Of a DNA stretch of 64,000 nucleotides, positions 47,568-55,779 are shown piece after piece; position 1 is the first letter of the stretch, and each line of letters begins with the position of its first letter. This DNA comes from Serratia grimesii NBRC 13537 (GTDB taxonomy: Bacteria; Pseudomonadota; Gammaproteobacteria; Enterobacterales; Enterobacteriaceae), in NCBI RefSeq assembly GCF_001590905.1, contig NZ_BCTT01000014.1:186001-250000 (forward strand), given 5' to 3'. Position numbers and translations under genes: made by a program. Under the pieces are notes generated by a model that was not told where the DNA came from, made no database searches, and worked only from the letters and a program-made list of their open reading frames with translations.

Positions 47568-48545
47568 ATGAAGCCTTCTATCGTTTTATACAAAAACATC
47601 CCTGCCGACCTGCGTGAACGACTGGAACAGCACTTCACCGTGCACGCCTTCGACGGCCTGACCCCGGATAACCGCGATGAGCTGCGCCAGGCGTTGCAAC
47701 AGACGGAAGGGATCATCGGTTCCGGCGGCAAAATTGATGAGGCCTTCCTGCAACAGGCACCAAAACTGCGTGCGGCCTCAACCATTTCCGTCGGTTACGA
47801 TAATTTCGACGTCGACGCGCTTAATGCTCATAACGTGCTGCTGATGCATACCCCCACCGTGCTGACCGAAACCGTCGCCGATACCATCATGAGTTTGGTG
47901 CTGGCGACAGCGCGCCGGGTGGTGGAAGTGGCTGAGCGGGTGAAAGCCGGCGAGTGGCAAGGCAGTATCGGGGCGGACTGGTTTGGCGTCGACGTGCACC
48001 ATAAAACCATCGGCATTCTCGGTATGGGCCGTATCGGCCTGGCACTGGCGCAACGTGCACACTTCGGTTTTGGTATGCCGGTGCTGTACAACGCGCGCCG
48101 TACCCATGAAGAGGCCGAACAACGCTTTAACGCTCGCCGTTGTGATCTGGACACTCTGTTGGCCGAATCCGATTTTATCTGCATTACGCTGCCGCTGACT
48201 GATGAAACCTTCCATATGATCAGCCGTGACCAATTGGCGAAGATGAAAAAGAGCGGCATTTTGATCAATGCTGGCCGTGGTCCCGTCGTAGATGAAGCGG
48301 CACTGATCGAAGCACTGCAAAACGGAACCATCCACGCAGCCGGGCTGGACGTGTTTGAAAAAGAACCACTGCCGGTATCTTCGCCGCTGCTGTCGCTGCC
48401 AAACGTGGTGGCACTGCCGCATATCGGTTCTGCAACCCATGAGACTCGCTATGGCATGGCCGAATGTGCCGTCGACAACCTGATTGCCGCACTGACCGGC
48501 ACGGTAACTGAAAACTGCGTTAATCCTCAGCTACTGAAAAAATAG
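47568..48545 (+). CDS. ghrB: 2-ketogluconate/glyoxylate/hydroxypyruvate reductase GhrB
   Basis: This 325-residue D-2-hydroxyacid dehydrogenase follows E. coli GhrB closely: [44 protein letters not shown], the NAD(P) fold [19 protein letters not shown], catalytic Arg in [13 protein letters not shown], and the His in [17 protein letters not shown]. coli GhrB reduces 2-ketogluconate, glyoxylate and hydroxypyruvate. Placement after kguT suggests it fills the KguD slot, but KguD acts on the 6-phosphate, so that role is inferred. The ATG at 47568 follows GGAG; a 5-residue extension is rejected. yiaD-ghrB neighbourhood is as in E. coli apart from the inserted kgu genes. Confidence 0.93.
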   Translation: MKPSIVLYKNIPADLRERLEQHFTVHAFDGLTPDNRDELRQALQQTEGIIGSGGKIDEAFLQQAPKLRAASTISVGYDNFDVDALNAHNVLLMHTPTVLTETVADTIMSLVLATARRVVEVAERVKAGEWQGSIGADWFGVDVHHKTIGILGMGRIGLALAQRAHFGFGMPVLYNARRTHEEAEQRFNARRCDLDTLLAESDFICITLPLTDETFHMISRDQLAKMKKSGILINAGRGPVVDEAALIEALQNGTIHAAGLDVFEKEPLPVSSPLLSLPNVVALPHIGSATHETRYGMAECAVDNLIAALTGTVTENCVNPQLLKK

Positions 48546-48552
48546 TCATGAT

Positions 48553-48578
48553 GGGTGGGGTTTCCCCGCCCATTTTCT
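48553..48578 (+). terminator. ghrB terminator
   Basis: GGGTGGGG and CCCCGCCC pair around TTT and are followed by ATTTTCTT, 8 bases after the ghrB stop. Confidence 0.85.
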
Positions 48579-48599
48579 TCCACTTATCTCCCCCTTCCT

Positions 48600-48609
48600 T
48601 CTCCTCCCA
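48600..48609 (-). promoter_or_regulatory. MalT box, minus orientation (weaker)
   Basis: On the minus strand TGGGAGGAGA matches the MalT box GGGGA(T/G)GAGG at 8 of 10 positions, 98 bases upstream of malS. Confidence 0.45.
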
Positions 48610-48622
48610 GAAAATAACCTGT

Positions 48623-48632
48623 TGGGATGAGG
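48623..48632 (+). promoter_or_regulatory. MalT box of malS
   Basis: TGGGATGAGG matches the MalT box at 9 of 10 positions, 75 bases upstream of the malS start. MalT activates malS in E. coli. Confidence 0.6.
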
Positions 48633-48706
48633 CGATCTTTTCAGCATTTGTCACACTGGGCATTACCCTACAATAAAAACGCTTCCTGCCACGCGTACGG
48701 AGAGCT

Positions 48707-50773
48707 ATGAAAAATCTAACCCTACCCTTATTGATGCTGCTGTCACCGGCTGCCATGGCAAGCTGGACACTGCAAAGCTTCCCGGTGTTTGATGAATCCA
48801 CCAGCGGCTTATTCACCAGCCACGCCACACTGCCCAAAGGCGAACTGCCACTGAAAATTTACCAAGGCCAACAGTGCTGGCAACCCACCACGGCGGCCAA
48901 GCTGAATCAAACACTGTCGTTACAACCTTGCGGCGACAGTCCATCGATCAACTGGCGACTTTTCCGCGCCGGTGAATACCAGGTGCGCATAGACACCCGC
49001 AGTGGCACACCAACATTACAGCTCAGCCTAAACACCGAGCCGGAAACTGCCGCCACGTCGGTGACACACACCTGTCAGCGTTGGGACGGCAAACCCGTTA
49101 CCCTCGACGTGGCAGCCACCTTCGCCGAAGGCGAAACGGTACGTGATTTCTATTCCGGCCAAACGGTAAAAGTCAGCCAAGGAAAAGTCACCCTGCTACC
49201 CGCAGATGGCAGCGGAGGACTGCTGTTGCTGGAATCTGCCGACAACGAGAAGCCCGCACCTTTCAACTGGCACAACGCCACGGTCTATTTCGCCCTCACC
49301 GATCGCTTCGAGAACGGTAACCCTGCCAACGATCACAGTTATGGCCGTCGCAGTGACGGCATGCAGGAAATAGGTACCTTTCACGGCGGCGATCTGGCTG
49401 GCCTGACGCAAAAATTGGATTATCTACAACAACTCGGCGTCAACGCGCTGTGGATCAGTTCACCACTGGAGCAGATCCACGGTTGGGTCGGCGGCGGCAC
49501 CAAGGGTGACTTCCCGCATTACGCCTATCACGGCTACTACGCGCTGGACTGGACCCGGCTCGATGCCAACATGGGCAACGAGCAAGATCTGCGTACGCTG
49601 GTTGAGCAGGCACACCAACGGGGTATCCGCATTCTGTTCGACGTGGTGGTGAACCACGTCGGTTACGCCACCCTGGCGGATATGCAGACCTTTCAGTTCG
49701 GCTCGCTGTATCTGAAGGGAGCAGAAATAGAAAAAACACTGGGTAAGAATTGGGGAGATTGGCGGCCGGGGGCAGGACAAAACTGGCACAGTTTCAACGA
49801 TTATATCAACTTCAGCGACAAGGCCGGCTGGAGTCACTGGTGGGGCAAGAATTGGATCCGTACCGATATCGGCAACTATGACGCCCCGGGCTATGACGAT
49901 TTCACCATGTCGCTGGCCTTCCTCCCGGACATCAAAACTGAAGCACCTGGCGTCAGTGGTTTACCGCTGTTTTATCGCCATAAACCCGACACTGCTGCGC
50001 GCGAAATTCCCGGAGCCACCACCCGTGACTACTTGACCATTTGGCTCAGCCAATGGGTACGCGACTACGGCATCGACGGCTTCCGTGTCGACACCGCCAA
50101 ACACGTAGAGAAACCGACGCTGGCGCTACTGAAACAGCGTGCCACGGCAGCGCTGGCTGAGTGGAAAGCCGCTCATCCGCTACAGGCACTGGATAACGCC
50201 CCATTCTGGATGACCGGTGAAGCCTGGGGCCATGGCGTCATGAAAAGTGACTACTACCAGAATGGCTTCGACGCGATGATTAATTTTGATTTCCAGGACC
50301 AGGCGTCACAGGCGCTGAGCTGCTTTTCCAGCATCGACGCCACCTACCAACAGATGGCCGACAAACTTCAGGATTTCAACGTATTAAGTTATATCTCTTC
50401 GCACGATACCCGGCTGTTTTTTGCCAGTGATGCCAAAGGGTCGCTGGCGTTGCAGCAGCGCGCCGCCGATCTGCTGCTGCTAGCCCCCGGCGCGGTGCAA
50501 ATTTACTACGGTGATGAAAGTGGCCGTCAACTTGGCCCGAGCGGTTCAGACCCGTTGCAGGGCACGCGTTCCGATATGAACTGGAATGAGCTACTGGGCG
50601 ACAAAGCCCCACTGTTAGCGCACTGGCAGCGGCTGGGTCAATTCCGCGCCCGCCACCCGGCAATCGGTGCGGGTAACCAGCTGTCGCAACAGACCGCGCA
50701 ATACTACGCCTTCAGCCGTCGGCTTGGCGACGATAGGGCTATGGTGGTGTGGGTCGGCGATCGGTCACATTAA
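48707..50773 (+). CDS. malS: Periplasmic alpha-amylase MalS
   Basis: MalS is a periplasmic endo-acting alpha-amylase that cuts long maltodextrins to maltohexaose. The 688-residue protein has a signal peptide (MKNLTLPLLMLLSPAAMA), an N-terminal beta-rich region with several cysteines (to about 180), and a GH13 barrel. Its four conserved regions are DVVVNHV at 312-318, GFRVDTAKH with nucleophile Asp462, GEAWG with Glu505, and ISSHDT with Asp567. The start has CGGAGAG upstream. It is followed by a hairpin and avtA, as in E. coli. Regulation by MalT is likely. Confidence 0.95.
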   Translation: MKNLTLPLLMLLSPAAMASWTLQSFPVFDESTSGLFTSHATLPKGELPLKIYQGQQCWQPTTAAKLNQTLSLQPCGDSPSINWRLFRAGEYQVRIDTRSGTPTLQLSLNTEPETAATSVTHTCQRWDGKPVTLDVAATFAEGETVRDFYSGQTVKVSQGKVTLLPADGSGGLLLLESADNEKPAPFNWHNATVYFALTDRFENGNPANDHSYGRRSDGMQEIGTFHGGDLAGLTQKLDYLQQLGVNALWISSPLEQIHGWVGGGTKGDFPHYAYHGYYALDWTRLDANMGNEQDLRTLVEQAHQRGIRILFDVVVNHVGYATLADMQTFQFGSLYLKGAEIEKTLGKNWGDWRPGAGQNWHSFNDYINFSDKAGWSHWWGKNWIRTDIGNYDAPGYDDFTMSLAFLPDIKTEAPGVSGLPLFYRHKPDTAAREIPGATTRDYLTIWLSQWVRDYGIDGFRVDTAKHVEKPTLALLKQRATAALAEWKAAHPLQALDNAPFWMTGEAWGHGVMKSDYYQNGFDAMINFDFQDQASQALSCFSSIDATYQQMADKLQDFNVLSYISSHDTRLFFASDAKGSLALQQRAADLLLLAPGAVQIYYGDESGRQLGPSGSDPLQGTRSDMNWNELLGDKAPLLAHWQRLGQFRARHPAIGAGNQLSQQTAQYYAFSRRLGDDRAMVVWVGDRSH

Positions 50774-50792
50774 TTCAGATAAATATGCTGAG

Positions 50793-50832
50793 AAATAACC
50801 ATCGGGCAAAGTTAACTCCCGGTGGTTATTTT
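50793..50832 (+). terminator. malS terminator
   Basis: AAATAACCATCGGG pairs with CCCGGTGGTTATTT around an 11-base loop, ending in TTATTTTAT, 20 bases after malS. It overlaps an open frame leading into avtA, which argues against the longer avtA start. Confidence 0.75.
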
Positions 50833-50907
50833 ATGAGCCGCATTGCGCCGGAAATTGTCAGGCGGTATGGTGGGGAATTACCTGCTAAAAACAATACAGC
50901 TGCACCT

Positions 50908-52161
50908 ATGACTTTTTCACTTTTCGGCGACAAATTTACCCGTTACGCGGGCATTACCCGTTTAATGGATGACCTGAACGAAGGCCTGCGCACCCCCGGT
51001 GCCATCATGCTCGGCGGCGGTAATCCCGCGCAAATTCCAGAGATGGAAAGCTACTTTAAGCAACTGTGCCAGGACATGCTCGACCAGGGCAAACTGACCG
51101 AGGCACTGTGTAACTATGATGGCCCGCAGGGCAAAGACGCCCTGCTGAAAGCACTGGCCAATTTGCTGCACGATGAACTCGGCTGGCAGATCTCTCCACA
51201 GAATATTGCACTGACAAACGGCAGTCAGAGCGCGTTTTTCTACTTGTTTAACCTATTTGCCGGGCGCTATGCCGACGGCAGCCGCCGCCGCGTGCTGTTC
51301 CCGCTAGCCCCAGAATATATCGGTTATGCCGATGCAGGGTTGGACGAGGGCCTGTTTGTTTCGGCCAAACCCAATATCGAACTGCTGCCAGAAGGCCAAT
51401 TCAAGTATCACGTTGATTTCGAACATCTGAATATTGGCGACGATATCGGCATGATCTGTGTGTCGCGCCCCACTAACCCAACCGGTAACGTAATCACCGA
51501 CGAAGAGCTGATGAAGCTCGACCTGCTGGCGCAACAGCGCAATATTCCACTGGTGATCGATAACGCCTATGGCGTGCCGTTCCCTGGCATTATCTTCAGC
51601 GACGCAACGCCGCTGTGGAACCCTAACATTATTCTGTGCATGAGCCTGTCGAAACTCGGCCTACCCGGTTCGCGCTGCGGCATTGTGATCGCCGATGAAA
51701 AGACCATCAGCGCCCTGACCAACATGAACGGCATCATTAGCCTGTCCCCGGGCAGTATAGGCCCGGCAATGGCGACAGAAATGATCGAACGTGGCGACCT
51801 GCTGCGTTTGTCCAACGAGGTGATCCGTCCGTTCTACAAACAGCGTGTCGAGCACACTATCGAGATCATTCGCCGCTACCTGTCACCAGAGCGCTGTCTG
51901 ATCCACAAACCGGAAGGGGCAATTTTCCTCTGGTTGTGGTTTAAGGACCTGCCGATCACTACCGAATTGCTTTACCAACGCCTGAAAAAACGTGGTGTGC
52001 TGATGGTTCCAGGGCATTACTTCTTCCCGGGGCTGGAGCATGAATGGCCGCATACCCACCAGTGCATGCGGATGAACTACGTGCCGGATCCGGAGAAGAT
52101 TGAGCGCGGCGTGGCAATACTGGCGGAAGAGATCGAACGCGCTCACCAAGAAGCGAACTGA
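50908..52161 (+). CDS. avtA: Valine--pyruvate aminotransferase AvtA
   Basis: AvtA transfers amino groups between alanine and 2-ketoisovalerate, making valine or alanine (transaminase C). The 417-residue length equals E. coli AvtA. The class I aminotransferase fold shows MLGGGNPAQIPEM, LTNGSQSAFFYLFNLFAG, CVSRPTNPTGNVITDEEL and the PLP lysine Lys249 in CMSLSKLGLPGSRCGI. I chose the ATG at 50908 by homology. Its ribosome site is poor. An in-frame ATG at 50833 lies at the edge of the malS terminator and would add 25 residues. A terminator follows. Confidence 0.95.
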   Translation: MTFSLFGDKFTRYAGITRLMDDLNEGLRTPGAIMLGGGNPAQIPEMESYFKQLCQDMLDQGKLTEALCNYDGPQGKDALLKALANLLHDELGWQISPQNIALTNGSQSAFFYLFNLFAGRYADGSRRRVLFPLAPEYIGYADAGLDEGLFVSAKPNIELLPEGQFKYHVDFEHLNIGDDIGMICVSRPTNPTGNVITDEELMKLDLLAQQRNIPLVIDNAYGVPFPGIIFSDATPLWNPNIILCMSLSKLGLPGSRCGIVIADEKTISALTNMNGIISLSPGSIGPAMATEMIERGDLLRLSNEVIRPFYKQRVEHTIEIIRRYLSPERCLIHKPEGAIFLWLWFKDLPITTELLYQRLKKRGVLMVPGHYFFPGLEHEWPHTHQCMRMNYVPDPEKIERGVAILAEEIERAHQEAN

Positions 52162-52167
52162 TCATAA

Positions 52168-52193
52168 CGATGGGGCGCACATGCGCCCCATCG
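52168..52193. terminator. Terminator between convergent avtA and yidE
   Basis: CGATGGGGCGC-ACAT-GCGCCCCATCG is a perfect 11-base-pair stem in the 34-base gap between the stop codons, followed by TCTTAT on the plus strand. It probably serves both genes. Confidence 0.85.
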
Positions 52194-52195
52194 TC

Positions 52196-53854
52196 TTATA
52201 TTGCCCAGAATAACACCGCCAGCAACTGCGGTGACATGATGCGCAGGAACATCGCCAACGGATAAACCGTGGCATAGGACAGCGCAGCAGCGCCGCTGGT
52301 CGGGTGCAAGCCGTTAGCGAAGGCCAGCGCCGGGGGATCGGTCATTGACCCCGCCAGCATGCCAGACAGCGTCAGATAGTTCATCTTGCCCACCGTTCGC
52401 GCCAGTACGCCCACGCTAAACAGAGGAATCGCGGTAATCAGCGCGCCATAACCAATCCATGCCAGCCCTTCGCCATTAATCAGCGTATCGACAAAGTTAC
52501 CGCCCGACTTCAGCCCGACCACCGCCAGAAACAGCACGATCCCCAGTTCCCGCAACGCCAGATTGGCACTGGGCGGCATAAACCAGTACAGCTTGCCGAT
52601 GCTGCCGATACGCCCAAGGATCAGCGCCGCCACCAGCGGGCCACCGGCCAGCCCCAGACGCAATGCCGCCGGGAAACCCGGTATAAACAGCGGGATAGAT
52701 CCCAACAGCACGCCCAGACCAATACCGATAAACACCGGCAGCATTTGCACCTGCTGGAGCTTCTGCTGGGCGTTGCCGACAATCGCCGCCACCGCCTCGA
52801 TAGATTCGGGCCGCCCCACCAGGTTGAGGATGTCACCAAATTGCAGCGTCACATTGCTGCCGGCGACCAATTCAACCCCAGAGCGGTTGAGCCGTGAGAT
52901 CACCACGTCGTATTTTTGCTTCAGGTTCAGATCGCGGATTTTACTGCCCAACACCTTTTCATTAGTCACTACCGCTCTCACCACCTGTAGCTCTGTACCG
53001 CGCGTTGACAGCGAGACGTCGACCTCTTCGCCAATCACCAGCCGGGCATTTTCCAGGCTTTCTCGTTTGCCCACCAGGTGCAGATAATCGCCCAGTTCAA
53101 GTTTCTCAAGCGGCGCCGGCACCATCAGTAAATCACCACGTTTCAAGCGTGAACAGATGATGTCCTCACCATTGAGCAGCGGTACATTTTTGATAGCCAT
53201 CCCCTGCAGGTTAGGGTTGCGTACTGCCACGTTCATGGTATGCAGCAGCTCACGCTGGTTGCCCAGGCTGCTTTCAAACGCCTGCGCCTCTTGCTCGATA
53301 TTAATGCGGAAAAACAGGCGTATCAGCCACATCACCAATAAAATGCCGCAGATACCAAACGGATAGGCCATGGCGTAACCCATCCCCATCCGATCAACCA
53401 TTGCAGGGTCTGACCCTAAATCGGTAAGAATTTGCTGCCCGGCGCCGAGTGCGGGGGTATTGGTGACAGCCCCGGAGAACACGCCGAGAATGATCGGCAG
53501 TGGTACAGCAAACAGTTTGTGAACCACCGCCGCGACGAGCCCACCAACCAGCACCAGTAAAATGGCGAAGCCGTTGAGCCGCAGCCCGGACACCCGCAAC
53601 GAAGAGAAGAAACCAGGACCGACCTGAATACCAATGGTGTAAACGAACAGGATCAGGCCGAATTCCTGAATAAAATGCAACATGTCGCCATTAAGATTAA
53701 GCTGCCAGCTCTGGGCGAAATGCCCAACGATGATACCGCCGAATAGCACCCCACCAATACCCAGTCCTACCCCGTAGATCTTCCAATTACCCATCCACAG
53801 CCCGAGAACGGCCACCAACGCCAACATACTGACGGTCAGGGCGATTTCGCTCAT
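52196..53854 (-). CDS. yidE: Putative transporter YidE (AspT/YbjL family)
   Basis: This 552-residue membrane protein (E. coli 553) has two membrane halves of five or six helices, each an AspT-YidE duplication unit. Two cytoplasmic TrkA-C (RCK_C) domains of about 85 residues lie between them at roughly 190-365 ([41 protein letters not shown]). [18 protein letters not shown] and [18 protein letters not shown] are the paired family motifs. Substrate is unknown; relatives exchange aspartate for alanine. It is next to ibpB on the same strand, as in E. coli, but separated by hairpins. Confidence 0.93.
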   Translation of the reverse strand: MSEIALTVSMLALVAVLGLWMGNWKIYGVGLGIGGVLFGGIIVGHFAQSWQLNLNGDMLHFIQEFGLILFVYTIGIQVGPGFFSSLRVSGLRLNGFAILLVLVGGLVAAVVHKLFAVPLPIILGVFSGAVTNTPALGAGQQILTDLGSDPAMVDRMGMGYAMAYPFGICGILLVMWLIRLFFRINIEQEAQAFESSLGNQRELLHTMNVAVRNPNLQGMAIKNVPLLNGEDIICSRLKRGDLLMVPAPLEKLELGDYLHLVGKRESLENARLVIGEEVDVSLSTRGTELQVVRAVVTNEKVLGSKIRDLNLKQKYDVVISRLNRSGVELVAGSNVTLQFGDILNLVGRPESIEAVAAIVGNAQQKLQQVQMLPVFIGIGLGVLLGSIPLFIPGFPAALRLGLAGGPLVAALILGRIGSIGKLYWFMPPSANLALRELGIVLFLAVVGLKSGGNFVDTLINGEGLAWIGYGALITAIPLFSVGVLARTVGKMNYLTLSGMLAGSMTDPPALAFANGLHPTSGAAALSYATVYPLAMFLRIMSPQLLAVLFWAI

Positions 53855-53968
53855 TGGTCACATCCTTGCCAGAAGTTTAACAACCGGTTTTGCGGTTAAA
53901 TACGCACAATTAACAGGGATTTTGGCATAAGCGGGAAGGCACGACTGTGGGGTGCACCACAGAATGCA

Positions 53969-53998
53969 ACGGGGGAAGCCCGTTTGGACTTCCCCCGT
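53969..53998 (-). terminator. Hairpin after ibpB
   Basis: ACGGGGGAAG and CTTCCCCCGT form a perfect 10-base-pair stem 25 bases after the ibpB stop. A second hairpin (CTGTGG/CCACAG) follows at 53945-53962. T-runs are poor, so the mode of termination is uncertain. Confidence 0.55.
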
Positions 53999-54022
53999 AT
54001 AATTTAGCTGTTTTTCAGTCGG

Positions 54023-54451
54023 TTATTTTGATTCCAACCCCGGCGTGGTGCCGATAGCAATACGCTGTGGTTGCAGGGCTTCTGGAACCTGACGCACCAG
54101 ATCGATATGCAGAAGGCCGTTTTCAAACTGGGCCTCTGACACCTGCAAATGCTCAGCCAGGGTGAAGGTCAACGTGAACTCTTTACACACCAGCCCTTGG
54201 TGCAGATATTCCACCTGTTTTTCTGGCGGTGTTGGTTTGCCGCGCACAGTCAGGCGTGGGCCTTCAACCTCAATATCCAGCTCACTTTGTTTGAACCCGG
54301 CCAGCGCCAGAGAAATGCGGTAATGGTTGTCGTCGCTTTTCTCGATGTTGTAAGGCGGGAAACCTTGCGGCTCCTGACCGCCCATTGAGCTTGCCAGTTT
54401 GTCAAAACCAATCCACTGACGCAGCAGCGGGGATAAATCGTAATTACGCAT
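54023..54451 (-). CDS. ibpB: Small heat shock protein IbpB
   Basis: IbpB binds aggregating proteins with IbpA and hands them to the ClpB/DnaK machinery. The 142-residue protein begins [20 protein letters not shown] and has the alpha-crystallin domain ([27 protein letters not shown]) and the [13 protein letters not shown] tail segment. It is the second gene of the ibpAB unit. The intergenic region is 232 bases and contains an ERIC element and a hairpin. The leader ends in a ROSE-type terminal hairpin. Confidence 0.95.
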   Translation of the reverse strand: MRNYDLSPLLRQWIGFDKLASSMGGQEPQGFPPYNIEKSDDNHYRISLALAGFKQSELDIEVEGPRLTVRGKPTPPEKQVEYLHQGLVCKEFTLTFTLAEHLQVSEAQFENGLLHIDLVRQVPEALQPQRIAIGTTPGLESK

Positions 54452-54480
54452 AGTATAAACTCCTTCTATGAAGCGAGATT
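54452..54480 (-). promoter_or_regulatory. ROSE-type RNA thermometer core of ibpB
   Basis: In the leader TCGCT (54476-54472) precedes CATAG and the Shine-Dalgarno AAGGAG (54465-54460). U(U/C)GCU opposite AGGAG is the conserved anti-Shine-Dalgarno pairing of ROSE elements. Only this last hairpin lies outside the adjoining ERIC element, so the thermometer looks short. Confidence 0.6.
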
Positions 54481-54481
54481 T

Positions 54482-54602
54482 TACCCGTCGTCTTTCAAGC
54501 TACTGTGTTGTTACCTGCACTCATTCATCCCAGTCACTTATCAAGATAAGCGCAGTGGGTTAAATGAGCGGGCCCCTTACTGTACTTGAAATTCATAGGG
54601 TA
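54482..54602. repeat. ERIC/IRU-type palindromic repeat, copy 4
   Basis: TACCC and GGGTA ends with CTTTCAAG and CTTGAAATTC arms and an inner palindrome (CATCCCAGTCACTTATC facing GATAAGCGCAGTGGG). It lies between ibpA and ibpB and ends 30 bases before the ibpB start codon. Confidence 0.75.
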
Positions 54603-54652
54603 AATTAAGCAGTGCCCCCTGACGGCAGGCACGTTAACTAACATTCATTACA

Positions 54653-54672
54653 CCGGCGGTTCATTCCGCCGA
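54653..54672 (-). terminator. Hairpin after ibpA
   Basis: CGGCGG and CCGCCG pair around a 6-base loop, 12 bases after the ibpA stop. On the coding strand there is no T-run. It may attenuate read-through into ibpB or protect the ibpA message. Confidence 0.45.
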
Positions 54673-54683
54673 TGAAATAAGAA

Positions 54684-55097
54684 TTATTTAATTTCTATCC
54701 GGCGCGGTTTTAATGTTTCTGGAACAATTCGTTCCATATCTATATACAACAAACCGTTTTCCAGCTTGGCGCCTTTAATTTTGATATGCTCGGCCAACTG
54801 GAATTTACGTTCAAAGTTCCGCTCAGCAATACCTTGATATAAGTAGGTTCTTTCCGCAGGTTCATTATTATGGGCGCCGCGTACAATCAGCAGATTATCT
54901 TGGGTAGTGATTTCCAGCTCCTGCTCGGCAAACCCAGCTACCGCGATCGCGATGCGGTAATGATTTTCATCCACCAGCTCAACATTATAAGGAGGATAGC
55001 CGCCATTACCCTGGCTCTGACCCGCCTCCAACGCATTAAATAAACGGTCAAAACCAATTGCGGAACGGTAGAGTGGAGAAAGATCGAAATTACGCAT
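54684..55097 (-). CDS. ibpA: Small heat shock protein IbpA
   Basis: IbpA is the canonical partner of IbpB in holding unfolded proteins in a refoldable state. The 137-residue protein equals the E. coli length: [40 protein letters not shown] and [13 protein letters not shown], then the alpha-crystallin strand [15 protein letters not shown]. The C-terminal KPRRIEIK carries the IxI anchor. The leader carries a sigma-32 promoter and a ROSE-like hairpin, so it is controlled by heat at both transcription and translation. Confidence 0.97.
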   Translation of the reverse strand: MRNFDLSPLYRSAIGFDRLFNALEAGQSQGNGGYPPYNVELVDENHYRIAIAVAGFAEQELEITTQDNLLIVRGAHNNEPAERTYLYQGIAERNFERKFQLAEHIKIKGAKLENGLLYIDMERIVPETLKPRRIEIK

Positions 55098-55135
55098 AAA
55101 ACAGCCTCCTAAGGCACTTCAGCGAGGTTGAATAA
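55098..55135 (-). promoter_or_regulatory. ROSE-like RNA thermometer of ibpA
   Basis: TCGCT (55125-55121) lies upstream of the Shine-Dalgarno AGGAGG (55110-55105), matching the ROSE U(U/C)GCU anti-Shine-Dalgarno motif. The stem may also involve GCCT-UAGG-AGGC folding across the ribosome site. Family knowledge: heat melts this hairpin and opens translation. Confidence 0.65.
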
Positions 55136-55209
55136 TTAAGCCTTCCATCATGGACAGGCTAAATAATCAGAATTCCCTTACGGCGAATTCTTAATTTGCT
55201 TCTGATAAG

Positions 55210-55238
55210 AAAATGGGGGTGGCTTTCACCATTTCAAC
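55210..55238 (-). promoter_or_regulatory. Sigma-32 promoter of ibpA
   Basis: On the minus strand GTTGAAA (55238-55232), 13 bases, then CCCCATTTT (55218-55210) matches the heat-shock consensus CTTGAAA-N11-16-CCCCAT. It lies about 115 bases upstream of the ibpA start, leaving room for the leader. Confidence 0.85.
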
Positions 55239-55401
55239 CGCTGATGATCAAAAAAATGATAATCAGTGCAGCGAAAGTTTTTTTATCCCTTACAATAAAC
55301 TGAGACGGCCGCCACAGAGCGGGCTCTTGCTCCTTTTAAAACATCCACAAGATGTTATAGATCAGCTGATTTTGGGGAACAGCACCCTGCAGGATGGAAT
55401 A

Positions 55402-55746
55402 ATGAAAACGATAAGAGTCATAGCAACCAGTTGCATGCTGTTAGCGACCAACGGCTGCTCCAGCGTGATGAGCCACACCGGCCCGAATCAGGGCTATTAT
55501 CCGGGTACCCGTGCCAGCATGGATGTGCTGAGGGACGACAATACCAGTTGGGCGATGATGCCACTGGTGGCGCTGGATCTGCCATTCTCGGCGGTGATGG
55601 ACACGGTGTTACTGCCTTACGACTATATGCGCTCCGGCAGTGACGGTACCGCAGACTCGCCAAGAGCGCGCATCTTGCATGGCGAAGAGCAGAATCTGGC
55701 CGCCAGCGGCGATCCTGCCCACGCAGCCGCCACCACCCCACATTAA
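55402..55746 (+). CDS. yidQ: YceK/YidQ family lipoprotein
   Basis: This 114-residue small lipoprotein matches E. coli YidQ (CSSVMSHTG, YPGTRAS, TSWAMMPLVALDLPFSAVMDTVLLP). The signal sequence ends ATNGCSS, where Thr replaces the usual Leu/Val/Ile at -3, so lipid attachment is likely but the lipobox is not ideal. The ATG at 55402 follows AGGATGGAA; the frame is open for 63 more codons upstream without similarity. It is divergent from ibpA, as in E. coli. Function unknown. Confidence 0.88.
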   Translation: MKTIRVIATSCMLLATNGCSSVMSHTGPNQGYYPGTRASMDVLRDDNTSWAMMPLVALDLPFSAVMDTVLLPYDYMRSGSDGTADSPRARILHGEEQNLAASGDPAHAAATTPH

Positions 55747-55779
55747 CGTATCAGACGCGGGCCACGCGCCCGCGGTTGA

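Noticed and set aside
50785-50907. Longer AvtA or a leader peptide upstream of avtA
   Set aside because: The region is the malS terminator hairpin plus an in-frame run; E. coli AvtA starts at the ATG at 50908 with equal length.
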